Of a stretch of DNA of 64,000 nucleotides, positions 1-10,043 are shown in pieces; within the stretch, counting starts at the first letter, position 1; each line of letters opens with the position of its first letter. The DNA comes from Pseudomonas sediminis (GTDB lineage: Bacteria; Pseudomonadota; Gammaproteobacteria; Pseudomonadales; Pseudomonadaceae): contig NZ_CP154631.1 of NCBI RefSeq assembly GCF_039555755.1, positions 3,038,001 to 3,102,000 of the forward strand, read 5' to 3'. The notes under the pieces were generated by a model. The model had not been told where the DNA came from and did not search any database. It saw only the letters and a list, made by a program, of their open reading frames with translations. A program made the position numbers and the translations under genes.

Positions 1-22
1 TATCGCGTTTTCACATTCGAAC

Positions 23-493
23 ATGACTCCCGCAATCGATCTGTTGAAAAAGGCCAAGGCCGAACACCGCGTGCACAGCTACCAGCACGATCCTAAGGCG
101 CCGTCCTACGGGTTGGAGGCGGCCGAGAAGCTGGGGCTGGCACCCGAGTGCGTGTACAAGACCCTGCTCGCAGCGACCGAGAAGGGCGAGCTGCTGGTGG
201 CAGTCGTGCCGGTGGCGGGCAGCCTCGATCTCAAGGCGCTGGCAGCAGCTGCTGGGGCGAAGAAAGCGGACATGGCCGACCCGGCAGCCGCACAGCGCGC
301 CACTGGGTATCTGGTTGGCGGCATCAGCCCGCTGGGGCAGAAGAAGCGCCTGCGTACCTTCATCGACGAAAGTGCACGCCAGCATCCCACCATTCACGTC
401 AGTGGTGGCCGACGAGGGTTGGAGCTGGAGCTCTCGGCCGAGACCCTGGCGCAGCACACTCAGGGGCAGTTCGCCGCTATCGGCAAAGCCTGA
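23..493 (+). CDS. ybaK: Cys-tRNA(Pro) deacylase, YbaK/EbsC family
   Basis: A 156-residue single-domain protein of the usual YbaK length. The family hydrolyses cysteine mischarged on tRNA(Pro) by ProRS, acting in the cytoplasm in trans. Family features visible here are the N-terminal helix ending in LLKKAKAEHRVHSY, the VYKTLLA segment that carries the conserved lysine, the central VPVAGSLDLKALAAAAGAKKA stretch in part, and the GYLVGGISPLGQKKRL region typical of the aminoacyl-tRNA binding face. The ATG at 23 sits near the window edge, so the promoter is not visible. It is followed 84 bp downstream by glpK on the same strand; no functional link is evident. Confidence 0.93.
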   Translation: MTPAIDLLKKAKAEHRVHSYQHDPKAPSYGLEAAEKLGLAPECVYKTLLAATEKGELLVAVVPVAGSLDLKALAAAAGAKKADMADPAAAQRATGYLVGGISPLGQKKRLRTFIDESARQHPTIHVSGGRRGLELELSAETLAQHTQGQFAAIGKA

Positions 494-576
494 AGCGATC
501 AGTATGCTCGCCAGCAAAATAAGCCACTCTGCGGTCAACAGCAGCGAACGTTACCGATAACAACAAGGAATCTCGC

Positions 577-2064
577 ATGACCCAATACCTGCTAGCCATC
601 GACCAGGGCACCACCAGCTCCCGCGCCATCATCTTCAATGATCAGGGGCTGCCGGTTGCGCGCGCCCAGCAGGAGTTCAAGCAGTACTTCCCTCAGGATG
701 GCTGGGTCGAGCACGACGGTGAGGAAATATGGTCCTCCACGCTCAAGGTTTGCCACGATGCCATTGCCAGTAGCGGTCTGCAGCCCGAAGCTATTGCCGC
801 CATCGGCATCACCAACCAGCGCGAAACCACCCTGGTGTGGGATGCTGTCAGTGGTAAGCCTATCCATCCGGCCATCGTCTGGCAGGATCGTCGCACCGCC
901 GACTATTGCGCCGGGCTCAAGGAGCAAGGCCACGAGGCGGCGGTTTCGGCCAAGACCGGCCTGCTGATCGATCCGTATTTCTCCGCCACCAAGCTGCGCT
1001 GGATTCTGCATAACGTGCCGGGCGCTCGTGAGCGGGCCGAGCGCGGTGAGCTGCGCTTCGGCACCGTCGACAGCTTCCTGTTGTGGCGTCTGACCGATGG
1101 CAAGGTGCACCGCACCGACGCCAGCAACGCCTCGCGCACGCTGATGTTCAACATCCATACCCAACAGTGGGACGAAGAGCTGCTCAAGCTGTTCGAGATC
1201 CCGGTCAGCCTGCTGCCCGAGGTGCTCGATTGTGCCGCCGAGTTCGGTCATACCGACAGCGCGCTGCTCGGCGCCAGTATTCCGGTGCTGGGCATGGCCG
1301 GTGACCAGCAGGCGGCCCTGATCGGCCAGGCCTGCTTCGAGCCTGGCATGGTCAAGAGCACCTACGGTACTGGCTGTTTCATGATCCAGAACACCGGCGA
1401 TCAGCCGGTGAGTTCGAAGAATCGCCTGTTGACCACGGTCGGCTATCGCCTCGATGGCAAGGTCACCTACGCGGTGGAGGGCAGTATCTTCGTCGCAGGC
1501 GCGGCGGTGCAGTGGTTGCGTGACGGTATCAAGCTGATCAGCCATGCGCGCGAAAGCGAGGCGCTGGCCGAGGCCACCGGTGAAGCCTGCGGCGTCTACC
1601 TGGTGCCGGCATTCACCGGCCTGGGGGCGCCGTATTGGGACCCCAAGGCGCGTGGAGCCATCTTCGGCCTGACCCGCGATACCGGGATCAAGGAGATTGT
1701 CACCGCCGGCCTGCAGTCGGTGTGCTACCAGACCCGTGACCTGCTCGAAGCCATGCGCCAGGACGGCGCGGCGGCGCCTAGCGCCCTGCGTGTCGACGGC
1801 GGCATGGTAGAGAACAACTGGGTCATGCAGTTTCTCGCCGACATTCTCGGCGTCAGTGTCGAACGTCCGGAGGTCACCGAGACCACTGCGCTCGGCGTCG
1901 CCTATCTGGCAGGCCTGAAGCTAGGCCTGTACCAGGACCTGAAAGCCATCGCCAGTCACTGGCATCGTCAGCAGCGTTTCGAGCCGCGGATGAACGATGC
2001 ACATCGCGAACGTCTTTACGCTGGTTGGCTGGATGCGGTGAAGCGGGTGCGCAGCGAGCCTTGA
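577..2064 (+). CDS. glpK: Glycerol kinase
   Basis: A 495-residue FGGY-family kinase that phosphorylates glycerol to sn-glycerol-3-phosphate in the cytoplasm. The N-terminal phosphate-binding segment [12 protein letters not shown], the substrate-contacting WQDRRT motif and the adenosine-binding GTGCFMI and DGGM regions are all present, and the length is normal. A good Shine-Dalgarno (AAGGA) lies just before the ATG. In most Pseudomonas glpK sits with glpF, glpR and glpD; none of these is in the window, so this copy is either relocated or a second glycerol kinase. Glycerol is the best call, but other FGGY sugars cannot be fully excluded by eye. Confidence 0.93.
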   Translation: MTQYLLAIDQGTTSSRAIIFNDQGLPVARAQQEFKQYFPQDGWVEHDGEEIWSSTLKVCHDAIASSGLQPEAIAAIGITNQRETTLVWDAVSGKPIHPAIVWQDRRTADYCAGLKEQGHEAAVSAKTGLLIDPYFSATKLRWILHNVPGARERAERGELRFGTVDSFLLWRLTDGKVHRTDASNASRTLMFNIHTQQWDEELLKLFEIPVSLLPEVLDCAAEFGHTDSALLGASIPVLGMAGDQQAALIGQACFEPGMVKSTYGTGCFMIQNTGDQPVSSKNRLLTTVGYRLDGKVTYAVEGSIFVAGAAVQWLRDGIKLISHARESEALAEATGEACGVYLVPAFTGLGAPYWDPKARGAIFGLTRDTGIKEIVTAGLQSVCYQTRDLLEAMRQDGAAAPSALRVDGGMVENNWVMQFLADILGVSVERPEVTETTALGVAYLAGLKLGLYQDLKAIASHWHRQQRFEPRMNDAHRERLYAGWLDAVKRVRSEP

Positions 2065-2078
2065 AGCACCCTGGGATC

Positions 2079-2106
2079 GTAGAAGCGGCTTTAGCCGCGA
2101 TGCTCG
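2079..2106. repeat. REP-like palindromic element
   Basis: A single hairpin with core GCGGCTTTAGCCGC at 2085-2098, directly after glpK. It resembles the short REP elements scattered between Pseudomonas genes. No second inverted copy is seen, so it is a solitary unit. Confidence 0.6.
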
Positions 2107-2191
2107 GGCTTAACTGGAAAACAGCAACTGTATCTGTTGCGGCTTACCTGGCGTAGGCATGCTGGCGGCTCTAATCTGGCCGGAATGCAGC

Positions 2192-2998
2192 ATGCCTCTC
2201 GAATTCCATCAAGTTGACGCCTTTACCGATCAGCCGTTCGCGGGCAATCCCGCCATGGTCTATCGCCTGAATGCCTGGCTCGACGATGCCCTGATGCAGC
2301 GCATCGCTGCCGAGCACAACCTGGCCGAGACCGCATTCGTGGTGAAAGAGAGCGGTGCCTGGCATATCCGCTGGTTCACCCCGGTCAGCGAGGTGCCGCT
2401 GTGCGGGCATGCCACCCTGGCGGCGGCCAAGGTGCTATTCGACATCTATCAGGAACCGGCAGAGGTGCTGGATTTCACCTGCTTGTCCGGAGCGCTGCAG
2501 GTCACCCGGCAGGGCGAACGTCTGCAACTGGATTTCCCGGTGCGGCGCGCGGAGTTGGTGGCGCGGGAATTACACGAGCAGGCCGAGCGTGCGCTGGAGC
2601 GTCAGGTGGAGCAGGTACTGGCGTTGGGCAATGCCGATGGCAGCGTGCAGGAACTGATGGTGGTGCTGGATTCCGAGGCCGAGCTCCGCGAGCTGAAGCC
2701 GAACCTGCCCGCGCTGGCCACCCTGCCTGGGCTTGGCGTGCTGGTCACGGCTGCCGGGGCCCAACATGACTTCGTTTCGCGCTACTTCGCGCCCAGTATC
2801 GGTATCGATGAAGACCCTGTCACCGGTTCGACCCACTGCATCCTTATGCCCTATTGGGTCGAGCGTCTGGGCCGCAACACGCTCAGTGCCTTCCAGTGTT
2901 CGGCGCGTGGTGGTGAGTTGCTCTGTCGTCTGGAGGGCGAGCGGGTGAAGATCGCTGGCCACGCGCGGCATATCGCCAGTGGCCAGCTGACGCTCTGA
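2192..2998 (+). CDS. PhzF family isomerase/epimerase
   Basis: A 268-residue member of the PhzF/YddE family, which shares the diaminopimelate epimerase fold. It starts with the family signature FHQVDAFTDQPFAGNPA, and NLAETAFV carries the conserved catalytic glutamate. PLCGHATLAAA and EDPVTGSTHC are the two other conserved loops. I chose the ATG at 2192 because the family motif begins there; an upstream in-frame ATG at 2159 would add 11 unrelated residues. The substrate is unknown. No phenazine biosynthesis genes are nearby, so a phenazine role is unlikely. Its stop abuts the stop of the convergent ABC ATPase gene with no spacer. Confidence 0.85.
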   Translation: MPLEFHQVDAFTDQPFAGNPAMVYRLNAWLDDALMQRIAAEHNLAETAFVVKESGAWHIRWFTPVSEVPLCGHATLAAAKVLFDIYQEPAEVLDFTCLSGALQVTRQGERLQLDFPVRRAELVARELHEQAERALERQVEQVLALGNADGSVQELMVVLDSEAELRELKPNLPALATLPGLGVLVTAAGAQHDFVSRYFAPSIGIDEDPVTGSTHCILMPYWVERLGRNTLSAFQCSARGGELLCRLEGERVKIAGHARHIASGQLTL

Positions 2999-4101
2999 TC
3001 AGTTGCTGCTGACCCGGCGCACGCCAGCTGATTCGCTCAGCTGCAATTGCGCCGCGACGCTGCCAAGGGCCGGGAAGGCCACCAGGTGGTCGGCGGCGAT
3101 GCGGATGCCCACCTCGTCGCCCGGCTGGTGATCGGCATGACTGGGAAAGATCGATTCCAGCTGGCTGCCGGTCGGTAGTTGCAGTCGGTAGAGCGTGGCC
3201 GCGCCGAGGAAGGTCTTGCCGACGATACGCGCCTTCAGTTCGCTGCTTTCGTCCGGAACGATATCGTCCGGGCGCAGTAACACGTCCACCGCGCTGCCCT
3301 GCGCCCAGGTATAGGCACGGTTGCCGCGGATCACGCCGAGTTCGGTCTGTACCGTTTCCGGGCTGAGCAACTGGCCGCGGATGAAATAACCCTGGCCAAT
3401 GAAGCTGGCGACGAAAGGTGTCAGCGGCTCGTGGTAGAGGTTGAACGGCGTGTCCCACTGCTCCAGACGGCCATCCTTGAACACGCCGACGTGATCGCTG
3501 ACGGCGAAGGCTTCTTCCTGGTCGTGGGTCACCAGGATGGCGCTGGTGCCGCGCGTCTTGAGTATCTCGCGCACTTCATGGCTCAGGCGCCGACGCAGTT
3601 CGCCATCGAGGTTGGAGAAGGGCTCGTCGAGCAGCAGCAGCTTCGGCTCTGGAGCCAGGGCACGGGCCAGGGCCACGCGTTGTTGCTGGCCGCCGGACAG
3701 TTCATGCGGGTAACGCTTGGCCAGGTGCCCGAGCTTGACCAGCTCCAGCAATTCCTGGGTGATGCGCTCGGCATTGGCGTGCTTGCGAATGCCAAAGGCG
3801 ACGTTCTCCGCCACGCTCAGGTGGGGGAACAGGGCATAGTCCTGAAACACCATGCCGATCTGGCGTTTCTCCGGTGCCAGGGTAAAGCCGGCGCGGGAGA
3901 TCACCTGGCCGTCGAGTTCTATCTCACCTTCGAGCACTGGCTCGAAACCGGCGATGGCGCGCAGCGTAGTGGTCTTGCCGCAACCCGATGGGCCGAGCAG
4001 GCAGCCGATATCGCCCGGGTTCAGGTGCAGGTCGAGATCCTGCACCACCTTGTGGGCGTGGTAGCCGCAGTTCAGCCCGCGTAGCTGCAGCAGGGGCTGG
4101 C

Positions 4102-4105
<4 letters not shown>
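2999..4105 (-). CDS. ABC transporter ATP-binding protein, FbpC/PotA-like with TOBE-type C-terminus
   Basis: A 368-residue importer-type ATPase. Walker A (GPSGCGKTT), Q-loop ([11 protein letters not shown]), signature LSGGQQQR, Walker B ([12 protein letters not shown]) and the H-loop (LVTHDQEEA) are all intact. The last ~110 residues form a TOBE-like regulatory extension, as in iron(III), spermidine and thiamine importers. The ATG at 4105 overlaps the argF stop by four bases (ATGA), so translation is probably coupled to argF. No permease or binding-protein gene is nearby, so the ATPase is an orphan and the substrate cannot be told. Confidence 0.88.
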
Positions 4106-5022
<917 letters not shown>

Positions 5023-5404
5023 CGTTAACTACCTTTATCACTACAGTTCGCAAGCTTGCGTTCGGGGATAAAACCGACAAAAACAGCAGAGCTTGCGGCA
5101 GGAGGCCGCAGGGTGCGACGAAACAGGGGAAGGCGCGATCCTATAAGGAAATGACGAGACGGCGCAAGTTAACGCCTACGGGCGCGCAGAATGATGCTTT
5201 ACAAGCCTTTTTAGCCAAAGCGCTGGCGCCAGTGATATTGAACGCAGTCGTGCCAGGGGACACGTACGTGGTGCTGCTGAATCGGCAGGCTTGATGCCTG
5301 TCGATTCATGAGGCGAACGCTGCTGGCGTCGCCCTTGCGCTCGGCTCATAGTTCATGGCCTGCGACCTGACCGGTCGTCTCGGATCAGAACAAGAGGCCA
5401 GGCC
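5023..5404. other. Divergent intergenic region, argF / molybdopterin oxidoreductase
   Basis: About 380 bp without a gene between divergently read genes. It holds a perfect palindrome CGCAAGCTTGCG at 5049-5060 in the argF leader and a hairpin at 5280-5306 (stem AATCGGCAGGC with one G-T wobble) before the oxidoreductase gene. No clear ArgR consensus was recognised by eye. Confidence 0.5.
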
Positions 5405-7513
5405 ATGACCAAGTCCCTCCATTACCGTGCATGCCATCTGTGCGAAGCCATATGCGGCCTTGCCATCGAAACTGAAGTGCAGCCTGATGGCAGCACGCAG
5501 ATTCGCTCGATCAAGGGCGATGCACAGGATAGCTTCAGCCGTGGCCATATCTGCCCCAAGGCCGTGGCGCTGCAGGACATCCAGAACGACCCCGACCGTA
5601 TCTGTCAGCCCATGCGCCGCATTGGCGAGCAGTGGCAGGCCATCGGCTGGGAGGAGGCGTTCGAGCTGGTGGCTGAGCACCTGAGCACGATTCAGGCCGC
5701 CCATGGGCAAAATGCCGTGGCCGTGTATCAGGGCAACCCCAGCGTGCATAACTATGGGCTGATGACCCACAGCAACTATTTCCTCGGTCAGTTGAAAACC
5801 CGCAATCGCTTTTCAGCCACCTCGGTCGATCAACTGCCGCACCACCTGACCACCCATCTGATGTATGGCCACGGCCTGCTGATTCCGATTCCCGATATCG
5901 ATCACACCGACTTCATGCTGATTCTGGGCGGCAACCCCTTGGCCTCCAACGGCAGCATCATGACTGTGCCGGATGTGGAGAAGCGCCTGAAGGCCATCCA
6001 GGCCCGCGGTGGCAAGTTGGTGGTGGTCGACCCGCGTCGCAGCGAGACCGCCGCCATCGCCGACCAGCACCTGTTCGTGCGCCCCGGTAGCGATGCCGCG
6101 CTGCTGCTGGCTCTGCTCAATACCCTGTTCGAGGAGGGCCTGACGCGCGACAGCCATCTGCCGGTAGAAGGGCTGGAGCAGGTGCGCGAAGCGATTGCCG
6201 GATTTGGTGCCGAGGCCATGAGCGCGCGCTGTGGCGTGCCGGCAGAAACCATCCGCCAACTGGCGCGGGATTTCGCCGCTGCAGACAAGGCCGTGTGCTA
6301 CGGACGCATGGGCGTTTCCACCCAGGCGTTCGGCACCCTGTGCCAATGGCTGGTACAGATCATCAATCTGGTGACCGGCAACCTCGATCGCGCGGGCGGC
6401 GTGCTCTGCACCACGCCGGCGGTGGATCTGGTAGCGAGCACCTCGGGCGGGCATTTCAATCGCTGGCAGAGCCGGGTATCCGGCCTGCCGGAATACGGTG
6501 GCGAGCTGCCGGTTTCGGCGCTGGCCGAAGAGATGCTGACGCCGGGCGAAGGGCAGATCCGTGCCCTGGTCACGGTGGCCGGCAACCCGGTGCTGTCCAC
6601 ACCCAATGGGCGCCAGCTGGAGCAGGCGCTGGACGGCCTGGACTTCATGCTCTCGGTGGATTTCTACATCAACGAGACCACCCGTTACGCCGACCTGATC
6701 CTGCCGCCGACTGCGCCGCTGGAGCACGATCACTACGACACTACCTTCAATGTGTTCGCGGTGCGTAATGTCACCCGCTTCAACGAGGCAATCCTGGCCA
6801 AGCCGGACGGTGCATTGCACGACTGGGAAATCTTCGTCGGTCTGGCCAAAGCTTTCGCAGCGCGCAATGGTCTTGAACTGAAACCGACCATGGCGCCGGA
6901 GCAGATGATCGACATGGGCCTGCGTTTTGGCCCCTATGGTGATCGCAGTGAGCACAAGCTCAGTCTGGCTGCATTGCGTGAGCATCCGCATGGGGTCGAC
7001 CTGGGGCCCTTGCAGCCGAACCTGGCCGCGCGCTTGAAAACGCCGAGCAAGGCGGTGCAGGCAGCACCTGAGTTGCTGCTCGCCGATCTGGCACGCTTCG
7101 CCGAACAGCCGCAGCCGGCAGCCGATGAGCTACTTCTGATCGGTCGTCGTCACGTGCGCAGCAACAACTCCTGGATGCACAACTATCACCGCCTGGTGAA
7201 GGGCAAGCCGCGTCATCAGTTGTTGATGAATCCGCAGGATCTGGCCAGTCGTGGCTTGGCCGATGGCCAGCGCGTACGTGTGCGCTCGCGGGTTGGCAGT
7301 ATCGAGGTAGAGGTGGCAGCCAGCGATGAGGTGATGGCTGGCGTGGTCAGCCTGCCCCATGGCTGGGGGCATGCCCGTCCTGGCGTGCAGATGGACATTG
7401 CGCGCGCCCAGCCGGGTGCCAGCGCCAATGATCTGACCGACGAGCGCCAGCTCGATGCGCTGTCCGGTAATGCCGTACTCAATGGTGTGCCGGTGGAGGT
7501 GGTGGCTGCGTAA
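5405..7513 (+). CDS. Molybdopterin oxidoreductase with [4Fe-4S] site
   Basis: A 702-residue DMSO-reductase-family protein. Cys10, Cys13, Cys17 and Cys50 form the N-terminal [4Fe-4S] site (CxxCxxxC...C). The central molybdopterin domain has LGGNPLASNGS and NPVLSTPNGR, and the C-terminal MopB-binding beta-barrel has LLIGRRHVRSNNSWMHN. At the usual metal-ligand position the sequence reads SATSVDQ (Ser140), so the side chain is probably serine rather than cysteine or selenocysteine. There is no Tat signal, so it is likely cytoplasmic. No electron-transfer subunit gene is adjacent. The substrate is unknown; it is of the FdhF/nitrate-reductase-like catalytic type. Confidence 0.85.
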   Translation: MTKSLHYRACHLCEAICGLAIETEVQPDGSTQIRSIKGDAQDSFSRGHICPKAVALQDIQNDPDRICQPMRRIGEQWQAIGWEEAFELVAEHLSTIQAAHGQNAVAVYQGNPSVHNYGLMTHSNYFLGQLKTRNRFSATSVDQLPHHLTTHLMYGHGLLIPIPDIDHTDFMLILGGNPLASNGSIMTVPDVEKRLKAIQARGGKLVVVDPRRSETAAIADQHLFVRPGSDAALLLALLNTLFEEGLTRDSHLPVEGLEQVREAIAGFGAEAMSARCGVPAETIRQLARDFAAADKAVCYGRMGVSTQAFGTLCQWLVQIINLVTGNLDRAGGVLCTTPAVDLVASTSGGHFNRWQSRVSGLPEYGGELPVSALAEEMLTPGEGQIRALVTVAGNPVLSTPNGRQLEQALDGLDFMLSVDFYINETTRYADLILPPTAPLEHDHYDTTFNVFAVRNVTRFNEAILAKPDGALHDWEIFVGLAKAFAARNGLELKPTMAPEQMIDMGLRFGPYGDRSEHKLSLAALREHPHGVDLGPLQPNLAARLKTPSKAVQAAPELLLADLARFAEQPQPAADELLLIGRRHVRSNNSWMHNYHRLVKGKPRHQLLMNPQDLASRGLADGQRVRVRSRVGSIEVEVAASDEVMAGVVSLPHGWGHARPGVQMDIARAQPGASANDLTDERQLDALSGNAVLNGVPVEVVAA

Positions 7514-7544
7514 CGACCTGCTGCGCGTCGGCCCTGCTGCGTTA

Positions 7545-7671
7545 AAAACAGGTTCGGAAAGCCTCTTGCGGCTAACGCGCTTTAGCGCGGCCCGAAGGGC
7601 GAACGAAGTGAGTACTGCTCATTTACAACTCGTAAACTCGAACGCGACTCCGACCGCTCCTCGCCTGTTTT
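7545..7671. repeat. 127-bp intergenic inverted-repeat element
   Basis: The outer arms AAAACAGG (7545-7552) and CCTGTTTT (7664-7671) enclose an inner hairpin CGCGC-TTTA-GCGCG (7576-7589) and a CCCGAAGGGCGAACGAAG stretch. The element lies between the oxidoreductase gene and grxD and has no convincing reading frame. It looks like a dispersed structured repeat. Confidence 0.5.
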
Positions 7672-7837
7672 GACCAGCCGGAGGCTGTTACTAACGTAGC
7701 GCCTTGCATGTCTCTAGCTCGCGAGGTCGTAAGTAGGTCTAGGGAGGACGGCAAGGCCGAGCATTATGCTCGGCTTTTCGCTACAATCGCGCCACCGTGG
7801 CGACCGTCGGGTCGCGAAGTCTATGCTGAGGTGCCCC

Positions 7838-8164
7838 ATGGATATCATCGAAACCATCAAAGAGCAGATCGCCAACAACACCGTTCTGCTGTACATGAAA
7901 GGCTCGCCCAACGCGCCGCAGTGTGGCTTCTCGGCCCGTGCTGCTCAGGTCGTGATGGGCTGTGGCGAGAAGTTCGCCTATGTCGACATCCTGCAGAACC
8001 CGGAAATCCGCGCCAACCTGCCGAAGTACGCCAACTGGCCGACCTTCCCGCAGCTGTGGGTCGGCGGTGAGCTGGTCGGCGGTAGCGACATCCTCACCGA
8101 GATGTACGAGAAGGGCGAGCTGCAGACCCTGATCAAGGATGCTGTGGGGAAGGCCGACGCCTGA
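7838..8164 (+). CDS. grxD: Monothiol glutaredoxin Grx4 type
   Basis: A 108-residue monothiol glutaredoxin that binds a [2Fe-2S] cluster with glutathione and serves in iron-sulfur transfer. The MKGSPNAPQCGFS segment carries the CGFS active site, and WPTFPQLWVGGELVGGSDI is the glutathione-binding region. I chose the ATG at 7838 because the family N-terminus DIIETIKEQI starts there and a GAGGTG ribosome site precedes it. Its rho-independent terminator just downstream has been split by an insertion sequence. Confidence 0.95.
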   Translation: MDIIETIKEQIANNTVLLYMKGSPNAPQCGFSARAAQVVMGCGEKFAYVDILQNPEIRANLPKYANWPTFPQLWVGGELVGGSDILTEMYEKGELQTLIKDAVGKADA

Positions 8165-8186
8165 TCACTGCATTTGCAAAAAAGAA

Positions 8187-8197
8187 CCCGCCTAGGC
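8187..8197. repeat. Left target-site duplication of the IS element
   Basis: CCCGCCTAGGC, identical to 9625-9635. Together with the preceding GAA it is the 5' arm of the former grxD terminator stem. If the flanking A is counted, the duplication could be 12 bp. Confidence 0.85.
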
Positions 8198-8200
8198 TAA

Positions 8201-8232
8201 TGCCAGTCAGTTAAGCTGACTGGCATTTTTAT
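8201..8232 (+). terminator. Hairpin plus T-run at the IS left end
   Basis: The stem GCCAGTCAG/CTGACTGGC (8202-8224) is followed by ATTTTTATTT. It reads as a rho-independent terminator on the plus strand, so grxD transcripts that enter the element may stop here. The transposase stop codon (8207-8209) lies inside the stem. Confidence 0.6.
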
Positions 8233-9538
8233 TTCTGGTCGGATACTTGGACGGCTTGGGTTTGACCGCTCGCGGATAACTGCGATCCTCACGGCGATGA
8301 GGTAGGACGTAGTGCATGGCCGAGGCCTGTAGTTCGGCCAGGTAGCGAGGGATATTGCCTGGATGATTCAAAGAGACCCCGTTCAAGAAGCCCAGAATCG
8401 CCCAGGTGCAAGCGGTGAAACTCATTTCGCAGGGGTAGATGCCAGGGCGGTGGCTGCTCATTTCCAGCATTTGATAACGCAGCAGGTTGTACCCCAGTAG
8501 TACGCCCCACAGTTCTTGTTCAATCATCTCCGGTGTTTTACTACGCAGTGTGTAGTGACCCGCGAGCATGCCTTGCTTCATTTCTCGATAGCCCAGTTCG
8601 ATTTCCCAGCGCTGGCTATACAGATCCACGATTTCGTCGGGTGGGAAGCGCAGAGGATCGATCATTGAGGTCAGTACCTGCCGCACTTTGCCCTTGATGG
8701 TCTTGCTTAATAACCGAGCCTGTAGCGTTTCTGGCAGATCGGGCCATTGTTTACGCGCCTGCGGCGAGGTCTTTAGCGAGACGATGGCATCGTGGCGCCC
8801 TAACTTACGCAGCACCTCGTATTGAGCATCCTTGCGCAGCGGCAGTAACCAATGGCGCTGAGTGCCTGTCTGTTGCCAGCGATGAAGTAACCCCAGTGAA
8901 TAGAAGCCACGGTCGAACAAGGTCAGCGAGTGATCGGGTGTACTGTCGATCAGTTGTTCGGCCAGTTTCATCTCGTTGCTGTGGTAGCCGGCAAAAGCAC
9001 TACTCACCAGCATGTGGCTGGTCAGCTCCATCTGGCAGACCATGCGAACTTGGGGATAGCCGGTATCGCCATGCTGATTACTGGCGCTGCCATAGTGCTT
9101 GCGGTTGTCGTCCGTATCCGGTGTGCGCCAGACCACGCCATCGACACTGAGCAGGCGCAAACCGGCCCAAGTGGGGTGATTGGCGCTGGCATGCCAGCGT
9201 TGTTGAGTCAGGGAAAAGACTTCTCGCACCGCAGCGCTGCCCAAACGCTGGCGACCTTGCACGATTGCACTGGGTGCTACCAATGGCTTCTGCCCAGGCA
9301 GCATGATGCCCATACGGCTCGCGGCATCCCAGGCCGACATCCGGCGAAACAACGCCATGGCGATCACGCACCAGAGCATGGCTTCAAGAGGGAGACGTCG
9401 CTTACGCAGGGTCGCCACTCCCGCCGTTTCCAGTGCGGTGCTAACTAGGCCTGGATCAAGCAGCGCCCCCAGCTCGTCAAGGGAGTGGGTGGCAGAAGCC
9501 GCTTCGTGAGTCAGTGCCAAGGCGCGGGAAAGTCGCAT
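8207..9538 (-). CDS. IS4-family transposase
   Basis: A 443-residue DDE transposase. An IS4-type N-terminal domain ([20 protein letters not shown]) is followed by the catalytic domain, with DGVVWRTPD around the first Asp and [10 protein letters not shown] around the second. The family signature Y-x2-R-x3-E-x6-K is seen in [15 protein letters not shown]. No frameshift or internal stop is present. The gene occupies almost the whole element. Confidence 0.95.
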   Translation of the reverse strand: MRLSRALALTHEAASATHSLDELGALLDPGLVSTALETAGVATLRKRRLPLEAMLWCVIAMALFRRMSAWDAASRMGIMLPGQKPLVAPSAIVQGRQRLGSAAVREVFSLTQQRWHASANHPTWAGLRLLSVDGVVWRTPDTDDNRKHYGSASNQHGDTGYPQVRMVCQMELTSHMLVSSAFAGYHSNEMKLAEQLIDSTPDHSLTLFDRGFYSLGLLHRWQQTGTQRHWLLPLRKDAQYEVLRKLGRHDAIVSLKTSPQARKQWPDLPETLQARLLSKTIKGKVRQVLTSMIDPLRFPPDEIVDLYSQRWEIELGYREMKQGMLAGHYTLRSKTPEMIEQELWGVLLGYNLLRYQMLEMSSHRPGIYPCEMSFTACTWAILGFLNGVSLNHPGNIPRYLAELQASAMHYVLPHRREDRSYPRAVKPKPSKYPTRNKNASQLN

Positions 9539-9624
9539 AAAAAAATCCGATGCTCAAAACAAGCATCGGATTTTCGTTTCAGCGCGCAGAAGGTCAAGCT
9601 GTAGCGCTTAACTGACTGGCATTA

Positions 9625-9645
9625 CCCGCCTAGGCGGGTTCTTTC
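9625..9645 (+). terminator. Right half of the interrupted grxD terminator, with target duplication
   Basis: Bases 9625-9635 repeat CCCGCCTAGGC and continue GGGTTCTTTCG. Joining 8184-8197 to 9636 onward rebuilds GAACCCGCC-TAG-GCGGGTTC followed by T-rich sequence, a standard terminator. The IS has separated the two arms. Because of the duplication, the right side still has CCCGCC-TA-GGCGGG and could keep some activity. Confidence 0.8.
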
Positions 9646-9663
9646 GTTTCTGCCATCTGCTGT

Positions 9664-10002
9664 CTATTTCTGCAGCCACTGGCCGTTCAGCTGGATGAAC
9701 TGACCCTTGGGCGTGCGCTCGATGGCCTTCTTGCCGGCGATGGCTTCCACGTCGTTCAGGCTGATGCCGTTGTCCTGCGCGACCTTCTGGTATTCGGCGC
9801 GACGTGCCTGGTTGATCAGCCGGGCGATTTCATCGGCCTGGCCACCGGCTTTGACCACGCCGAGATAGCCGTTGGGTTGCTCGCCGAGTTGACCGCTGGC
9901 CTTGGCGTCGCCCAGCGCGCTCATGGCCTGGTTGAGGTTCAGTGCGTAGGCCGGCAGGCTGAGTGTGAGTGCCAGCAGCAGGGTCGAAATGTATCGAATC
10001 AT
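9664..10002 (-). CDS. ydbL: YdbL family periplasmic protein (DUF1318)
   Basis: A 112-residue exported protein. Residues 1-20 (MIRYISTLLLALTLSLPAYA) form a signal peptide, and the mature part LNLNQAMSALGDAKASGQLGE is typical of YdbL. I chose the ATG at 10002 over an upstream alternative because of the signal peptide and a GGAGAGAGA ribosome site. In E. coli YdbL is encoded with YdbH and YnbE, which form an inner-to-outer membrane bridge for phospholipid homeostasis; YdbL is thought to modulate it. It is the last gene of the same operon here. Confidence 0.88.
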   Translation of the reverse strand: MIRYISTLLLALTLSLPAYALNLNQAMSALGDAKASGQLGEQPNGYLGVVKAGGQADEIARLINQARRAEYQKVAQDNGISLNDVEAIAGKKAIERTPKGQFIQLNGQWLQK

Positions 10003-10043
10003 CGTCTCTCTCCGTAGGACCTGTTCATGCCAAAACAGTGGGC

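Larger units (their letters stand above)
8198..9624. mobile_element. IS4-family insertion sequence, complete
   Basis: A 1427-bp element with 19-bp perfect terminal inverted repeats TAATGCCAGTCAGTTAAGC (8198-8216 and, inverted, 9606-9624). It has one intact transposase gene on the minus strand and an 11-bp target duplication. Perfect ends, an intact reading frame and an exact duplication indicate a recent, probably active insertion. The outermost base on each side is ambiguous because it also matches the target. Confidence 0.93.

Noticed and set aside
592..1545. 317-codon open frame opposite glpK
   Set aside because: A shadow of glpK on the other strand; the glpK frame has clear family motifs. 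Similar shadows opposite mxtR, bifA, dctM and others were dropped for the same reason.
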